DNA of 64,000 nucleotides from Streptosporangium sp. NBC_01755 (GCF_035917995.1 NZ_CP109131.1:3596001-3660000); one strand, 5' to 3'. Positions 11,835 through 20,652 are shown, counted from the stretch's first letter. Numbers and translations: made by a program. Notes: a model not told the origin generated them from the letters alone.

Positions 11835-12575
11835 ATGATGAGGTTGGGGATCCCCGACGAGATCCGTGCCTGCCTGTTCGATCTCGACGGCGTGCTGACC
11901 AAGACGGCGGTGGTGCACGCGGCAGCCTGGAAGCAGATGTTCGACGACTTCCTCAGACGGCGAGACGGCGAGAGGTTCCGCCCGTTCGACGCGGTGGACG
12001 ACTACGACGCCTACGTCGACGGGCGTCCGCGTTTCGACGGGGTACGTACCTTCCTCGCCGCGCGCGGCATCGTGCTGCCCGAGGGGGAGCCGGGCGATCC
12101 GCCCGAGCGTGACACCGTGCACGGCCTGGGCAACCGCAAGAACCTCCTGGTACTGGAGAAGATTCGCAAGGGCGGGGTGCAGGCGTATCCGGGGTCGGTA
12201 CGTCTGGTGGTGGCGGCCCGCGGTGCGCGGCTCGCGACCGCGGTCGTGTCCTCCAGCGCCAACTGCCAGGCCGTCCTGGCCGCGGCCGGCATCGAGCGGC
12301 TCTTCGACACCCGGATCGACGGCGTGGTCGCGGCCGAACGGGGGCTCGCGGGCAAACCGCACCCCGACACCTTCCTCGCGGCGGCGCGCGACCTGGGCGT
12401 CCCACCTGCCGGCGCGGCGGTCTTCGAGGACGCGCCGGCCGGAATGGAGGCCGGCCGGGCGGGCGGATTCGGCTACGTCGTCGGGGTCGACCGGGCCGAT
12501 CAGGCGGACGCGCTGCGCGCGCACGGCGCGGACGTCGTGGTGAGGGACCTGGCCGAGCTGCTTCGGGAGGAGTGA
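11835..12575 (+). CDS. HAD hydrolase, beta-phosphoglucomutase family
   Basis: 246 aa. Predicted to isomerise beta-glucose-1-phosphate to glucose-6-phosphate. HAD motif I is FDLDGVLT (nucleophile and acid/base Asp, residues about 15-20), with a cap domain at about 25-110, motif II VVSSSAN, the Lys in GLAGKPHPDTF, and motif IV VFEDAPAGMEAG. The start ATG at 11835 follows GGGGAGG. The frame is open back to 11601, but that stretch lies in the IS110 relic. Directly downstream is the stump of a GH65 phosphorylase, the enzyme that makes its substrate. Confidence 0.9.
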   Translation: MMRLGIPDEIRACLFDLDGVLTKTAVVHAAAWKQMFDDFLRRRDGERFRPFDAVDDYDAYVDGRPRFDGVRTFLAARGIVLPEGEPGDPPERDTVHGLGNRKNLLVLEKIRKGGVQAYPGSVRLVVAARGARLATAVVSSSANCQAVLAAAGIERLFDTRIDGVVAAERGLAGKPHPDTFLAAARDLGVPPAGAAVFEDAPAGMEAGRAGGFGYVVGVDRADQADALRAHGADVVVRDLAELLREE

Positions 12576-12645
12576 TGATCAGCCATCCCTCGTACGCGGT
12601 CGAGCCGTGGAGTCTGCGGGAGACCGCCCTGCACCTGCACCACCT
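12575..12645 (+). pseudogene. GH65 glycoside phosphorylase, N-terminal stump
   Basis: The ATG overlaps the HAD stop (TGATG). It reads MISHPSYAVEPWSLRETALH, the characteristic start of actinobacterial GH65 trehalose/kojibiose-type phosphorylases. After about 24 residues the homology ends abruptly and the frame continues into Pro-rich, unrelated sequence. The remaining roughly 750 residues are missing. It is inferred to have been cut by the event that left the IS110 relic nearby. Confidence 0.7.
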
Positions 12646-12900
12646 ACCGCCTGCTCAACGGAGCCGATCTGACGATCCGGCACTACCAGCGGCCGGTCAC
12701 GCTCAACGGCCGGCATCCGCAACAACACCCCACACCACCTCTGCCGCCCCGCCCCGAGCCCCGGCAGCCACCGGGACGCCGCCCGAAACCCCGCCACCCC
12801 GAACGCACGTGACGACACACCCGGGGGCCGGCCAAGGCGAGCCCAAAATTCGGATGACTTGCACCGGTTTACCGGCTGACTGATTACGCTGACAGAGAAA
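12646..12900. other. gene-free stretch after the GH65 stump
   Basis: One frame reads TYRLLNGADLTIRHYQRPVTL and then turns into Pro/Arg-rich low-complexity sequence. No recognisable domain, ribosome site or complete ORF. It probably consists of joined fragments. Confidence 0.4.
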
Positions 12901-12932
12901 ACGGGCCGGGGGAGGGATCTCCCCCGGCCCGT
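12901..12932 (-). terminator. rho-independent terminator for the CNNM operon
   Basis: Perfect 14-bp inverted repeat (12901-12914 and 12919-12932) with a 4-nt loop. On the minus strand it is followed by TTTTCTC. It lies 30 bp past the stop of the gene at 12962. Confidence 0.85.
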
Positions 12933-12961
12933 GGCGCTCGCAGGCCCGCCGAAATACCGGG

Positions 12962-13996
12962 TTAACGGGTCGCGAGCACCCGGACGCCCAGGATCTCGCC
13001 GAGCAGGTCCGTGAGGCTCACCATGCCGATCACCTCGCCTCCGCCGTCCGTGACGAGGCCCAGGTGCGCGTGGGCGTCCTGGAGAGCGGAGACGGCGTCG
13101 GGGATCGTGGTGGCCTTGTCCAGGCGGGGCACCGGCCGGGCGAGCTCCGCGGGGCTGGCCTCCGGCCGGATGAGGATGTCCCTGACGTGCACCACACCCA
13201 GGACGTCGCCCGGCTTGCCGGAGGTGACCAGCAGGCGCAGGTGCCCGTCGCGCGCGGCCACCTCGCGTATGTGCGTGCCCGTCGCGTCGCCGGGCACCGA
13301 GGTGGCCTTCGCCAGCGGCAGCATCAACCGCTCGACCGGCTGCTGGTGGACTCGCAGAGCCCGGGTGAGCAGGTCGTGCTCGTCACGGTCGAGCAGCCCC
13401 ATCCGGCCCGACTCACCGACCAGCATCGCCAGCTGGACAGGGGTCCTGGTGGTGGCCAACTCGTCCTTGGGATGCACGCCGAACAGTTTCAGGATCCCGT
13501 TGGTCAGACCGTTGAGCGAGGCGAGCACCGGCCTGACGACCCAGGTGAAGCCGCGGAACGGCAGGGCCAGACCCATCGCGGCGCTCTCGGGGTGGGTCAG
13601 CGCCCACGACTTGGGAGCCATCTCGCCCACCACCATGTGCAGGAAGGTGATGATCGCCAGCGCGATCATCAGCGAGATGGGGACCCGCAGCGACTCGGGC
13701 ACACCGACCGCGCCGAAGACCGGTTCCAGCAGATGCTCGACGGCCGGCTCGGTCACCATGCCCAGACCGAGCGAGCAGAGCGTGATGCCCAGCTGCGCGC
13801 CGGCCAGCATCAGGGAGAGCTCCCTGCCACCGCGTACGGCGGCGCGGGCGGCGATCCGGGTCAACCGGCCTCCCTTGCCCGCGAGCTCCTCCAGGCGGTG
13901 CTTGCGAGCTGAGATCACCGCGAACTCGGCAGCGACGAAGAAGGCGTTGCCGATCAGCAGGGCCACGCCGATCAGCAGGGCGGCGGTGGTGCTCAT
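12962..13996 (-). CDS. CNNM/CBS domain membrane protein (hemolysin C / CorC-like)
   Basis: 344 aa. N-terminal CNNM (DUF21) domain with about four hydrophobic segments (NAFFVAAEFAVISARKHRLEEL start, GAQLGITLCSLGLGMV, VVGEMAPKSWALTHPE), followed by paired CBS motifs (about residues 205-335; VVHVRDILI, GMVSLTDLLGEILG). It lacks the C-terminal CorC_HlyC domain found in its neighbour. Related proteins act in Mg2+/Co2+ homeostasis; the hemolysin name is historical. Its ATG overlaps the stop of the upstream paralogue (ATGA, 13993-13996), so the two are coupled. Confidence 0.9.
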   Translation of the reverse strand: MSTTAALLIGVALLIGNAFFVAAEFAVISARKHRLEELAGKGGRLTRIAARAAVRGGRELSLMLAGAQLGITLCSLGLGMVTEPAVEHLLEPVFGAVGVPESLRVPISLMIALAIITFLHMVVGEMAPKSWALTHPESAAMGLALPFRGFTWVVRPVLASLNGLTNGILKLFGVHPKDELATTRTPVQLAMLVGESGRMGLLDRDEHDLLTRALRVHQQPVERLMLPLAKATSVPGDATGTHIREVAARDGHLRLLVTSGKPGDVLGVVHVRDILIRPEASPAELARPVPRLDKATTIPDAVSALQDAHAHLGLVTDGGGEVIGMVSLTDLLGEILGVRVLATR

Positions 13997-15468
13997 CGTC
14001 GCCTCACCTCGCTCCGCTCGATCATGGGAGTCTCCGGGGCGCGCTCGATCATCTGCGGCGGGGGCATCGCCGGATCATTCTCTCTCCCCGCCGTTCTCGG
14101 CGTCTCGTCCTCCGCCGGACCGGCCTCCCGAGGTACGGCGAGCGACAGCCGCACCCACTCGGGGACCCTGCGGTTCACCGACAGCACGGTGAGCATCGCG
14201 TCCTTCTCGTCGGCGCCGTCGTTCTCCAGGGGGTCGTTCCGCAGGGTCAGCGTGACGGTCACCTGGTCGCCGGGCTCGGCCATCCGGCCGAGGGTGGCGA
14301 GCACGAGACCCGCGACGGTGTCGTAGTCGTCGCTCTCCGGAAGCTGCAGCCCGGTGGCCCGCTCGATCTCGTCCAGCCGGAGCGTGCCCGGCAGGTCCCA
14401 GGTGCCATCCTCACCCGCGACGACCCCCGCGGGTTCCGGGTCGTTCTCGTCGATGAGCTCGCCGACGAGCTCCTCGGCGAGGTCCTCGACGGTGACCACG
14501 CCGGCCAGGCCCCCGTACTCGTCGATGACGCACGCCATGTCGTCGCGGGCGGCGCGCATGCGCTCCAGCACGGCGGGCAGTGGCAGGGAGGTGGGCACCA
14601 GGAGCGCGGGACGGGTGATCTTCTCCAGCGTCCCGTCGGTCAGCCCCGACTTGAGCAGCTCGCGCACGCCGGTGACGCCGACCACGTCGTCGCCGTTCCG
14701 GTCGCAGAGCACCGGATAGCGGGAGTGACCACTCCTGCGGACGGCGTCAAGCAGGTCGGAGATCGGGCGTTCCTCCCTGAGCAGCACCACGCGGGGGCGC
14801 GGCACCATGACGTCCTCGGCGGTACGGTCGCCGAACTCCAGTGCGCGCTCAAGCAGCTCCGACAGCCGTGGCGGCAGGTCGCCGGTGGTGGCGGACTCGG
14901 AGATGATCCGGGACAGCTCCTCGGGGCTGGCGCCGTGCTCGATCTCCTCCACCGGTTCGACGCCGACCCGGCGCAGCAGGCCGGTGGCGGCCGAGTCGAA
15001 CAGCCGGATGACCGGCCCGGCGATCCGCAGGTAGATCAGCGTCGAGCGGGCGAGGAACTTCGCCACCGGCTCGGGACGGGCGATGCCAAGGTTTTTAGGG
15101 GCGAGCTCGCCCAGAACCATCTGGATGACGGTGGCGACCACGATGGCCAGTGCCACGGCGATGCCGGGTACGGCCGCCGAAGGGACTCCTGCTGCCTCCA
15201 GCCAGGGGCGGACGACCGTGGCGATGGCGGGTTCCGAGATGAAGCCGACGAGCAGCGCGGTGACGGTGATGCCGAGTTGCGCGCCCGACAGCATGAACGA
15301 CAGACGTCCCGTCACCTTCAGCGCCTGTTCGGCGGCCACGTCGCCCGAGTCGGCCTGCTCACGCAGCACACCGCGGTCCGCCGCGACGAAGGCGAACTCC
15401 TGGGCGACGAAATAGCCGGTGGCGAGGGTGAGCAGGAGTATGGACAACAGGCCCAGAGCCGTGTTCAC
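13993..15468 (-). CDS. CNNM/CBS/CorC-domain membrane protein
   Basis: 491 aa. DUF21 membrane domain (GYFVAQEFAFVAADRGVLRE, SGAQLGITVTALLVGFISEP, VLGELAPKNLGIARPE), two CBS repeats (about 215-335; DDVVGVTGVRELL, GLAGVVTVEDLAEELVGEL), then a CorC_HlyC domain ending WVRLSLAV. The last 40 residues are acidic/Pro-rich. Full-length paralogue of the next gene. GTG start with GGAGAG upstream. Role: probable divalent-cation handling at the cytoplasmic membrane. Confidence 0.9.
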   Translation of the reverse strand: MNTALGLLSILLLTLATGYFVAQEFAFVAADRGVLREQADSGDVAAEQALKVTGRLSFMLSGAQLGITVTALLVGFISEPAIATVVRPWLEAAGVPSAAVPGIAVALAIVVATVIQMVLGELAPKNLGIARPEPVAKFLARSTLIYLRIAGPVIRLFDSAATGLLRRVGVEPVEEIEHGASPEELSRIISESATTGDLPPRLSELLERALEFGDRTAEDVMVPRPRVVLLREERPISDLLDAVRRSGHSRYPVLCDRNGDDVVGVTGVRELLKSGLTDGTLEKITRPALLVPTSLPLPAVLERMRAARDDMACVIDEYGGLAGVVTVEDLAEELVGELIDENDPEPAGVVAGEDGTWDLPGTLRLDEIERATGLQLPESDDYDTVAGLVLATLGRMAEPGDQVTVTLTLRNDPLENDGADEKDAMLTVLSVNRRVPEWVRLSLAVPREAGPAEDETPRTAGRENDPAMPPPQMIERAPETPMIERSEVRRR

Positions 15469-15747
15469 CGGGTAGCTCTCCCGGTCGGTTCAGCGGTTCC
15501 CGTGCGTTTGCACGGGCAGGTACTCCACGAGTCCGGAGTGGACACGATCATCCTTTCGAGCAGAGGTAGTTCTCTACCGTAACGATCCGGGTAGGGGTTG
15601 ATGTTTCCGGATCAGCCGACGATCGCATTGTTGGTCGCTAACAACCTGTCTGAGTACTTTTACATAGGGAAACCTTGGGGACTCTGCGGCATGCACGTGA
15701 ACCGCGACGTAGCGTCGATAATGACGTTTTCACCATGAGATCAAGAA
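15469..15747. promoter_or_regulatory. divergent intergenic region
   Basis: Separates the CNNM operon (minus) from the LCP gene (plus). It holds a 7-bp stem with a GTTT loop at 15499-15516 in the CNNM leader and a locally AT-rich stretch at about 15620-15690 where promoters are likely. No single promoter can be fixed by eye. Confidence 0.4.
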
Positions 15748-17076
15748 GTGGCGGGACACGACGTGGCTGACTGGCCCGAAGATGACGATCGCACTCGCGC
15801 GCTGCGGTCGCCCACGCCCGGGTCCGTGCCGCAGCGAGCGGCCGGGCAGCCCGCCCATCCCTCGCCGGGAGGGTCGGCCGCGTCAGGACGGCGGGGGGCA
15901 TCCGCCGAAGAGGAGACACGCGTCCAGGAGAACGCGCAGCGGGAGGTGCCGAGTCCTCGGGGAAGCTCGCGGGTGTACGGCAAGGCCAGGTCGGGCTCCA
16001 GCCCGGTCAGGCCGTTGAGCGCCTCCTCCGCGCAGCCCCGGGGTGCCTCCCCCGACGCCTCGCGCGCGGGTTCCGGCGGTCCGGGCGGCGGCGGGCCGCG
16101 CATGCGGGGCTGGCGCCCGAAACGCCCCGGCAGGCTGGTCGTGCGGATCCTCGCCGGGCTGCTCGTCGTGCTGCTGGTCGTGGCCATCGGCGGATATTTC
16201 ATGATTAACTCGCGACTGGTCCGGATCGAGGCGCTCACCGACTACGAGGGCCGCCCCGCCGACACCCCCGGCACCAACTGGCTGCTGGTCGGCTCCGACA
16301 GCCGGGCGGGCCTGACCGCGGCCCAGCGCAAGAAGCTCGCCACGGGTAAGGCCGTGGGCCGCAGGACCGACACGATGATGCTGCTGCACATCCCCGACGG
16401 GGACGGCCGTCCGACCCTGGTCAGCCTGCCGCGCGACTCCTACGTGCCGATCGACGGCCACGGCAGCGACAAGCTCAACGCCGCCTACGCCTTCCAGGAC
16501 GGCGGCCCCAAGCTGCTGGCCAAGACCGTGGAGAAGGTGACCGGGCTGCGGCTCGACAACTACATGGAGATCGGCTTCGGCGGCTTCGTGGGCATCGTCG
16601 ACGCCATCGGCGGGGTTGAGATCAATGTCAAGCAGGCCATCAAGGATCCCAAGGCCGGGATCAACCTGAAGAAGGGCCTCCAGCTCATGGACGGGGGGAC
16701 GGCCCTCGGCTACGTCCGCACCCGCGCCACCGGTGCCATTCCGGACCTCGACCGGACCCAGCGCCAGCGTCAGTTCTTCTCCGCGGTGGTGAAGAAGGCG
16801 GCCAGCCCCGGGGTTCTGATCAACCCCTTCACCTCCATTCCGCTCGCGCTGAGCGCCGCCGACTCGGTGTCCGTGGGTGAGGAGACCGGCGCCTTCGACC
16901 TGCTCTCCCTTGGTCTCGCCATGGGCGACAACCCGGTCACCACCGTTGTCCCCGTCGGCTCCCTGCCCACCATCAACGGTCAGGCGGTCGTCAAGTGGGA
17001 TCGGGCCAAGGCGCTGCGCATGTTCGAGGCGCTGGCCCAGGACAAGCCCGTCCCCAAGGACGTCCTCGCCAAGTAG
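15748..17076 (+). CDS. LytR-CpsA-Psr (LCP) family protein
   Basis: 442 aa. LCP enzymes transfer undecaprenyl-linked glycopolymers to peptidoglycan outside the membrane. A disordered cytoplasmic N-terminus (1-125) precedes one membrane helix (about 131-150, VRILAGLLVVLLVVAIGGYF) and the LCP core: NWLLVGSDSRAG, GRRTDTMMLLHIP, LVSLPRDSYVPIDG, GFVGIVDAIGGVEI, ALGYVRTRATG...DLDRTQRQRQFF. These contain the conserved Arg/Asp pyrophosphate-binding residues. GTG 15748 is used; GTG 15763 is an equally possible start. Confidence 0.93.
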   Translation: MAGHDVADWPEDDDRTRALRSPTPGSVPQRAAGQPAHPSPGGSAASGRRGASAEEETRVQENAQREVPSPRGSSRVYGKARSGSSPVRPLSASSAQPRGASPDASRAGSGGPGGGGPRMRGWRPKRPGRLVVRILAGLLVVLLVVAIGGYFMINSRLVRIEALTDYEGRPADTPGTNWLLVGSDSRAGLTAAQRKKLATGKAVGRRTDTMMLLHIPDGDGRPTLVSLPRDSYVPIDGHGSDKLNAAYAFQDGGPKLLAKTVEKVTGLRLDNYMEIGFGGFVGIVDAIGGVEINVKQAIKDPKAGINLKKGLQLMDGGTALGYVRTRATGAIPDLDRTQRQRQFFSAVVKKAASPGVLINPFTSIPLALSAADSVSVGEETGAFDLLSLGLAMGDNPVTTVVPVGSLPTINGQAVVKWDRAKALRMFEALAQDKPVPKDVLAK

Positions 17077-17099
17077 GCGCCCACCACGCCGTGAGCGTT

Positions 17100-17139
17100 C
17101 CGCGGTCGTAAGCACTCCGTAAGCGGCGCGCGACCGCGG
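17100..17139 (+). terminator. hairpin after the LCP gene
   Basis: A 9-bp perfect stem (CCGCGGTCG / CGACCGCGG) with a 22-nt loop, 24 bp past the stop. No T-run follows, so it is a weak terminator candidate. Confidence 0.4.
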
Positions 17140-17225
17140 CGGGGGTAGCGTCGGCTCCGAAGCCGGAGGGAGATCTAGGCCCCCTCTCCGGGACCGACAC
17201 CGGGGCCCCACACCGGAGGTATTCG

Positions 17226-17789
17226 ATGAGAATCAAGAGACTGCTCCGACACCCCGTCACGTGGGGCGTTCTGGCGCTCGGTGCCGTCGCGTTCGGCGTC
17301 GCCCTCTATCTGTTCCAGCCCTGGCGCCTGTTCACCACGGTCGAGGTGAACGAGGCGTTGCCGACCGTGGTCGTGACCTCCGGGCCGGAGCCGACCTCGG
17401 TGGGAGACACGGCGAGCGAGCCCGCCAAAGCACCTCGGGAGCCGAAGAGCCTGGCCAAGGGCACGTTCATCTCCCACGAGCACGAGACCAGGGGCGAGGT
17501 GCGGGTGCTGGAGCTCCCGGATGGGAGCCGGGTCCTCCGGATCGAGGACCTGAACACCTCTGATGGCCCGGACCTGCGGGTCCGGCTGAGCGACCAGCCC
17601 GTCAAGGAGGGCAGGGCCGGATGGTTCAACCTGGACGACGGCAAGCACCTCGAACTCGGCGAGCTGAAGGGCAACCGGGGTAACGCCAACTACGCCATCC
17701 CCGCGGGGGCCGATCTCGACGGCCTGAAGACCGTCACCATCTGGTGCAAGCGCTTCGGTGTCTCCTTCGGTGCCGCCGCCCTCACCTGA
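17226..17789 (+). CDS. membrane-anchored DM13-domain protein
   Basis: 187 aa. Short basic N-terminus, one membrane helix (about residues 12-31, WGVLALGAVAFGVALYLF), a Pro/Thr linker, then a DM13 domain (about 78-187) with GTFISHEHETRGEVRVLEL, LRIEDLNTSDGPDLRVRLS, GNRGNANYAIP and the Cys in TVTIWCKRFGVSFG. DM13 is proposed to act in extracytoplasmic redox or adhesion; its role here is unknown. Good AGG-rich ribosome site (CACCGGAGGTATTCG). Confidence 0.87.
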   Translation: MRIKRLLRHPVTWGVLALGAVAFGVALYLFQPWRLFTTVEVNEALPTVVVTSGPEPTSVGDTASEPAKAPREPKSLAKGTFISHEHETRGEVRVLELPDGSRVLRIEDLNTSDGPDLRVRLSDQPVKEGRAGWFNLDDGKHLELGELKGNRGNANYAIPAGADLDGLKTVTIWCKRFGVSFGAAALT

Positions 17790-17804
17790 CACAATGCCCG
17801 AGCT

Positions 17805-18410
17805 ATGAGGGTTTCTGAGGAACTGCATGCCATTGGCCGCCCGCTCGTCGAGGTGCAACTCGCACACCCGACGGTGGCGGGCATCGCGCGAGGAGACCTG
17901 CCCGAGCCGGTGTTCCGGTCCTGGCTGGAGCAGGACTACCTGTTCCTGCTCGACTACGTCCGCGTTTTCTCGCGACTCGCGTGGCAGGCCCCGGACGGGC
18001 ACCTGGGCGACCTGGTGGACCTGGCTCATGCCACCTTCCACGAGGAGCTGAACCTGCACCGTTCACTGTCCGCGGAGTTCGGTGCCGACCTCGGCGGGGT
18101 GAGAAAGGGGCCGGCCTGTGTGGCCTACACCTCTTTCCTGCTCGACTCCGCGGCCGTCTACGCCGATGGCCTGGCCGCGCTCTACCCCTGCATGTGGGGT
18201 TACTCCACGCTCGGTCGGGTCCTGGCCGAGAACCCGCCCGACGAGCCGCGTTACCGCGCCTGGGTCGACACCTACGCCCACCCGGCCTTCGCCGAGCTGA
18301 CCGAGCGCATCGCCGTGATGATCGACGAGGCGGCACCCGACCCCGGCAGGGCGGAGAAGCTGTTCACCGAGGGAATGGCCCACGAACTCGCCTTCTGGGA
18401 CGTGCCCTGA
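17805..18410 (+). CDS. tenA: TenA family thiaminase-like protein
   Basis: 201 aa all-helical TenA/THI-4 protein. Members hydrolyse aminopyrimidines to the HMP precursor for thiamine salvage. Family signatures: FRSWLEQDYLFLLDYVRVF (with the conserved Asp), Tyr and Cys in AALYPCMWGYSTLG, and the C-terminal Glu in FTEGMAHELAFWD. The Cys in the PCMWGY motif places it with the TenA_C class. It lies 15 bp after the DM13 gene and 0.9 kb before a TPP-riboswitch-controlled CytX-like transporter. Confidence 0.9.
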   Translation: MRVSEELHAIGRPLVEVQLAHPTVAGIARGDLPEPVFRSWLEQDYLFLLDYVRVFSRLAWQAPDGHLGDLVDLAHATFHEELNLHRSLSAEFGADLGGVRKGPACVAYTSFLLDSAAVYADGLAALYPCMWGYSTLGRVLAENPPDEPRYRAWVDTYAHPAFAELTERIAVMIDEAAPDPGRAEKLFTEGMAHELAFWDVP

Positions 18411-18649
18411 ACCCGTCTCCCCGTGCCCGCCGCCTTTCGCCTTTCCCGGGCTCTCGGTCTCCCGGGCCTTCGGTCCCGTTCTCCCCGTCACCGGTCTGGC
18501 CGGCCCCCGGCCGGGGACGCTGCGGCTCGGGCGGCCCAGCCGGTCAGTTGTGGTGAATTGGCTCACTATCAGGGGAAATTGAGAGTCCGGATGAGGGCGT
18601 CCGATGGGCTTTGCGCCCCAGCAGATGCGGGAGTTGGGACAATGGACGC

Positions 18650-18973
18650 ATGAGTGTTCCTGAGGTCGAGGCACAGGCCGTGCCGGATGACGCGTTCCTG
18701 CTCGACGTACGCGAGAACGACGAGTGGCGTGCCGGGCACGCGCCGGGGGCCGTCCACATCCCGCTGGGTGAGCTGCAGTCCCGGGTCGACGAGGTGCCCA
18801 AGGGTGCGCCCGTCTACGTGGTCTGCCGGGTCGGCGGCCGTTCCGCGAACGCCACCGCCTGGCTCAACCACGTGGGCTGGGACGCGATCAACGTCGGCGG
18901 CGGTATGCAGTCCTGGGAGATCGCGGGGCGTTCGATGGTCGCCGAGAGCGGTCGGGACCCGTTCGTGGCCTGA
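18650..18973 (+). CDS. rhodanese-like single-domain protein
   Basis: 107 aa, one rhodanese domain. LLDVRENDEWRAGHAPGAVHIPLGEL, then the active-site loop VCRVGGRS with the persulfide-forming Cys, and GWDAINVGGGMQSW. Probably a cytoplasmic sulfur carrier. The ATG at 18650 was preferred because family homology begins there; the frame is open back to 18611. A three-copy 9-bp repeat follows directly after its end. Confidence 0.9.
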   Translation: MSVPEVEAQAVPDDAFLLDVRENDEWRAGHAPGAVHIPLGELQSRVDEVPKGAPVYVVCRVGGRSANATAWLNHVGWDAINVGGGMQSWEIAGRSMVAESGRDPFVA

Positions 18974-19003
18974 GTGGCCTGAGTGGCCTGAGTGGCTTCA
19001 GTG
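18965..19003. repeat. 9-bp tandem repeat (TGGCCTGAG) at the rhodanese 3' end
   Basis: Three exact and one degenerate copy of TGGCCTGAG. The array begins inside the last codons of the rhodanese gene and extends beyond its stop. Confidence 0.8.
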
Positions 19004-19087
19004 GTTCGGCGACCGCGGTGGCCTGGACGGATCCCGATCGGCTCGGATGACCTGAGCGCGGTCTGAGCGGGCGCCCGTCGAGAGGGT

Positions 19088-19135
19088 GGTCCTTGCCAGG
19101 AGAGGTCCTTGCCAGGGACGGTCCTTGCCAGGAGA
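19088..19135. repeat. 16-bp tandem repeat upstream of the TPP riboswitch
   Basis: Three copies of GGTCCTTGCCAGG plus 3 variable bases at 19088, 19104 and 19120. It lies just before the likely promoter of the riboswitch transcript. Confidence 0.8.
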
Positions 19136-19170
19136 GGAAAAAATGGCATAATCAGGGCGAATTATCTACC

Positions 19171-19284
19171 GCGGGAGCTCGGGCGTGACCGGGCTGAGAG
19201 GGCGGAACCACGCAGAGGGTCTCACAGACCCTCTGACGCGCCGCCGACCGCATGAACCTGTCCGGGTAATGCCGGCGTAGGGAG
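19171..19284 (+). promoter_or_regulatory. TPP riboswitch (THI element)
   Basis: Contains the conserved core in order: CGGGAGCTCGGGC, ACCGGGCTGAGAGGGCGG (19189-19204), GACCGCATGAACCTGTCCGGG, TAATGCCGGCGTAGGGAG. A peripheral stem with 9-bp arms (AGAGGGTCT/AGACCCTCT) forms an enlarged P3. The last helix overlaps the AGGGAG ribosome site of the downstream transporter, so TPP probably blocks its translation. Confidence 0.95.
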
Positions 19285-19290
19285 CGTGTG

Positions 19291-20637
19291 ATGTCGTCTG
19301 CCGTCGTTGACTCCAAGTCAGCCGAGGCCCCCCTCACCCTCGACGAGGCTCCGCCCAAGGAACTCGGCGTGCTCGACCAGGGCGCGCTCTGGGCCAACCT
19401 GGGCGTCAGCCTGCTTGGATTCTCCGGTGCGATCGCGCTGATCAATCCGCTCGGCGACCGGCCGCTGAGCTTCGTGGCCGCGATCCTGGCCGCCGTCGTG
19501 GGCAGCGTCATCGGCACCGCGATGGTCGGCCTGGCCGCCATTCCCGGACAGCGAACCGGTGCTCCGGCGATGGTCCTGCTCCGCGGGCTGTTCGGTGCCA
19601 GGCTCTCGTACCTGCCGACCGTGCTGAACATCATCCAGATGCTCGGCTGGGGCGCGTTCGAGCTCTGGGTCATCGCCCAGGGGGCCCAGGCCATCGCCGG
19701 ATCCTTCGGAGTCGAGGTGCCGTATGCGGTCTGGGTGGTCATCGGAGGAGTGATCACCACCGCGCTGACCATCCGGCCGCTGGGAGCGGTCCGGCTGCTC
19801 CGCCGGTATGTCACCGCCGGCGTGGTCGTCTCGATGATCTGGTTCACGGTCGCCCTGTTCAGCAGGGAGCCGTCCATCGGTGGTGGATCGTGGGAGGCGT
19901 TCGCGCCCTCGGTCGACTACGTGATCGCGCTGTCGGTCTCGTGGGTGCCGGTCGCGGCGGACTTCGCCCGGTTCTCCAGGTCCGGCAGGGCCACGTTCAC
20001 CGGCGTCGTCGGCGGTTACACGATCGCCCAGGTCGCCTGCCTGGTCCTGGGAATCGCGGCCCTCGCCCTGGTCGGCAATGACACCGAACGGGTCTGGGAC
20101 CCCTTCGTGGCCGCGGCGCTCGGCCCGCTGTTCTTCGGCATCCTGGTACTGCGCGAGACCGACCAGTCGTTCGTGAACGTCTACTCCACCACCATGTCGC
20201 TGCAGAACCTGATGCCCAGGCTGGACCGCCGGGTCATCTCCGTGGTCATCGGGGTGCTGGTCACCCTGCTCGCGATCTTCGTCAAGGTCGACACCTACAC
20301 CGCGTTCCTGAGCCTGATCGGAGCGGTCTTCGTGCCGATGTTCGCGGTGCTCGCCGTGGACTACTTCCTGCTCGGCGCCTCCAGGCGCTGGGACACCTCC
20401 GAGAGCGCGCCCTCGCGCTGGCTCATGGTGATCCCGTGGGTGCTGGGCTTCGCGGCCTGGTGGATGCTCGCCGTGCTGCCGGTCGCTCCGGAGCTGGCCT
20501 GGTGGACCTCGTTCTGGACCGGTGCCCGCGACCTGCTCGGCTTCGTCCCGCAGCCGTGGATGAGCGCGGCCGTCGGCGCGTTCCTCGCCGCGGGTCTCCT
20601 CACCCTGGGCATTGGTGCGCTCCGGCGCCGCCCCTGA
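19291..20637 (+). CDS. cytX: NCS1-family permease, CytX-like HMP transporter
   Basis: 448 aa with about 12 hydrophobic segments and the NCS1 start (LGVLDQGALWANLGVSLLGFSGAIALINPLGDRPLS). TPP-regulated NCS1 permeases of this type (CytX) are assigned to uptake of hydroxymethylpyrimidine. The riboswitch directly upstream supports a thiamine-precursor substrate over cytosine. ATG 19291 was chosen over GTG 19288 because AGGGAG (19279-19284) is then 6 bp away. Functionally it fits with TenA at 17.8 kb. Confidence 0.88.
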   Translation: MSSAVVDSKSAEAPLTLDEAPPKELGVLDQGALWANLGVSLLGFSGAIALINPLGDRPLSFVAAILAAVVGSVIGTAMVGLAAIPGQRTGAPAMVLLRGLFGARLSYLPTVLNIIQMLGWGAFELWVIAQGAQAIAGSFGVEVPYAVWVVIGGVITTALTIRPLGAVRLLRRYVTAGVVVSMIWFTVALFSREPSIGGGSWEAFAPSVDYVIALSVSWVPVAADFARFSRSGRATFTGVVGGYTIAQVACLVLGIAALALVGNDTERVWDPFVAAALGPLFFGILVLRETDQSFVNVYSTTMSLQNLMPRLDRRVISVVIGVLVTLLAIFVKVDTYTAFLSLIGAVFVPMFAVLAVDYFLLGASRRWDTSESAPSRWLMVIPWVLGFAAWWMLAVLPVAPELAWWTSFWTGARDLLGFVPQPWMSAAVGAFLAAGLLTLGIGALRRRP

Positions 20638-20652
20638 CCTGGTGGAAGCGCG

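Noticed and set aside
15499..15516. Hairpin in the CNNM leader as a Mg2+ riboswitch
   Set aside because: A single 7-bp stem; none of the M-box or yybP-ykoY conserved sequence was seen.
18411..18649. Possible gene or riboswitch between tenA and the rhodanese gene
   Set aside because: Only short GC stems; no conserved riboswitch core, no ORF with a ribosome site.
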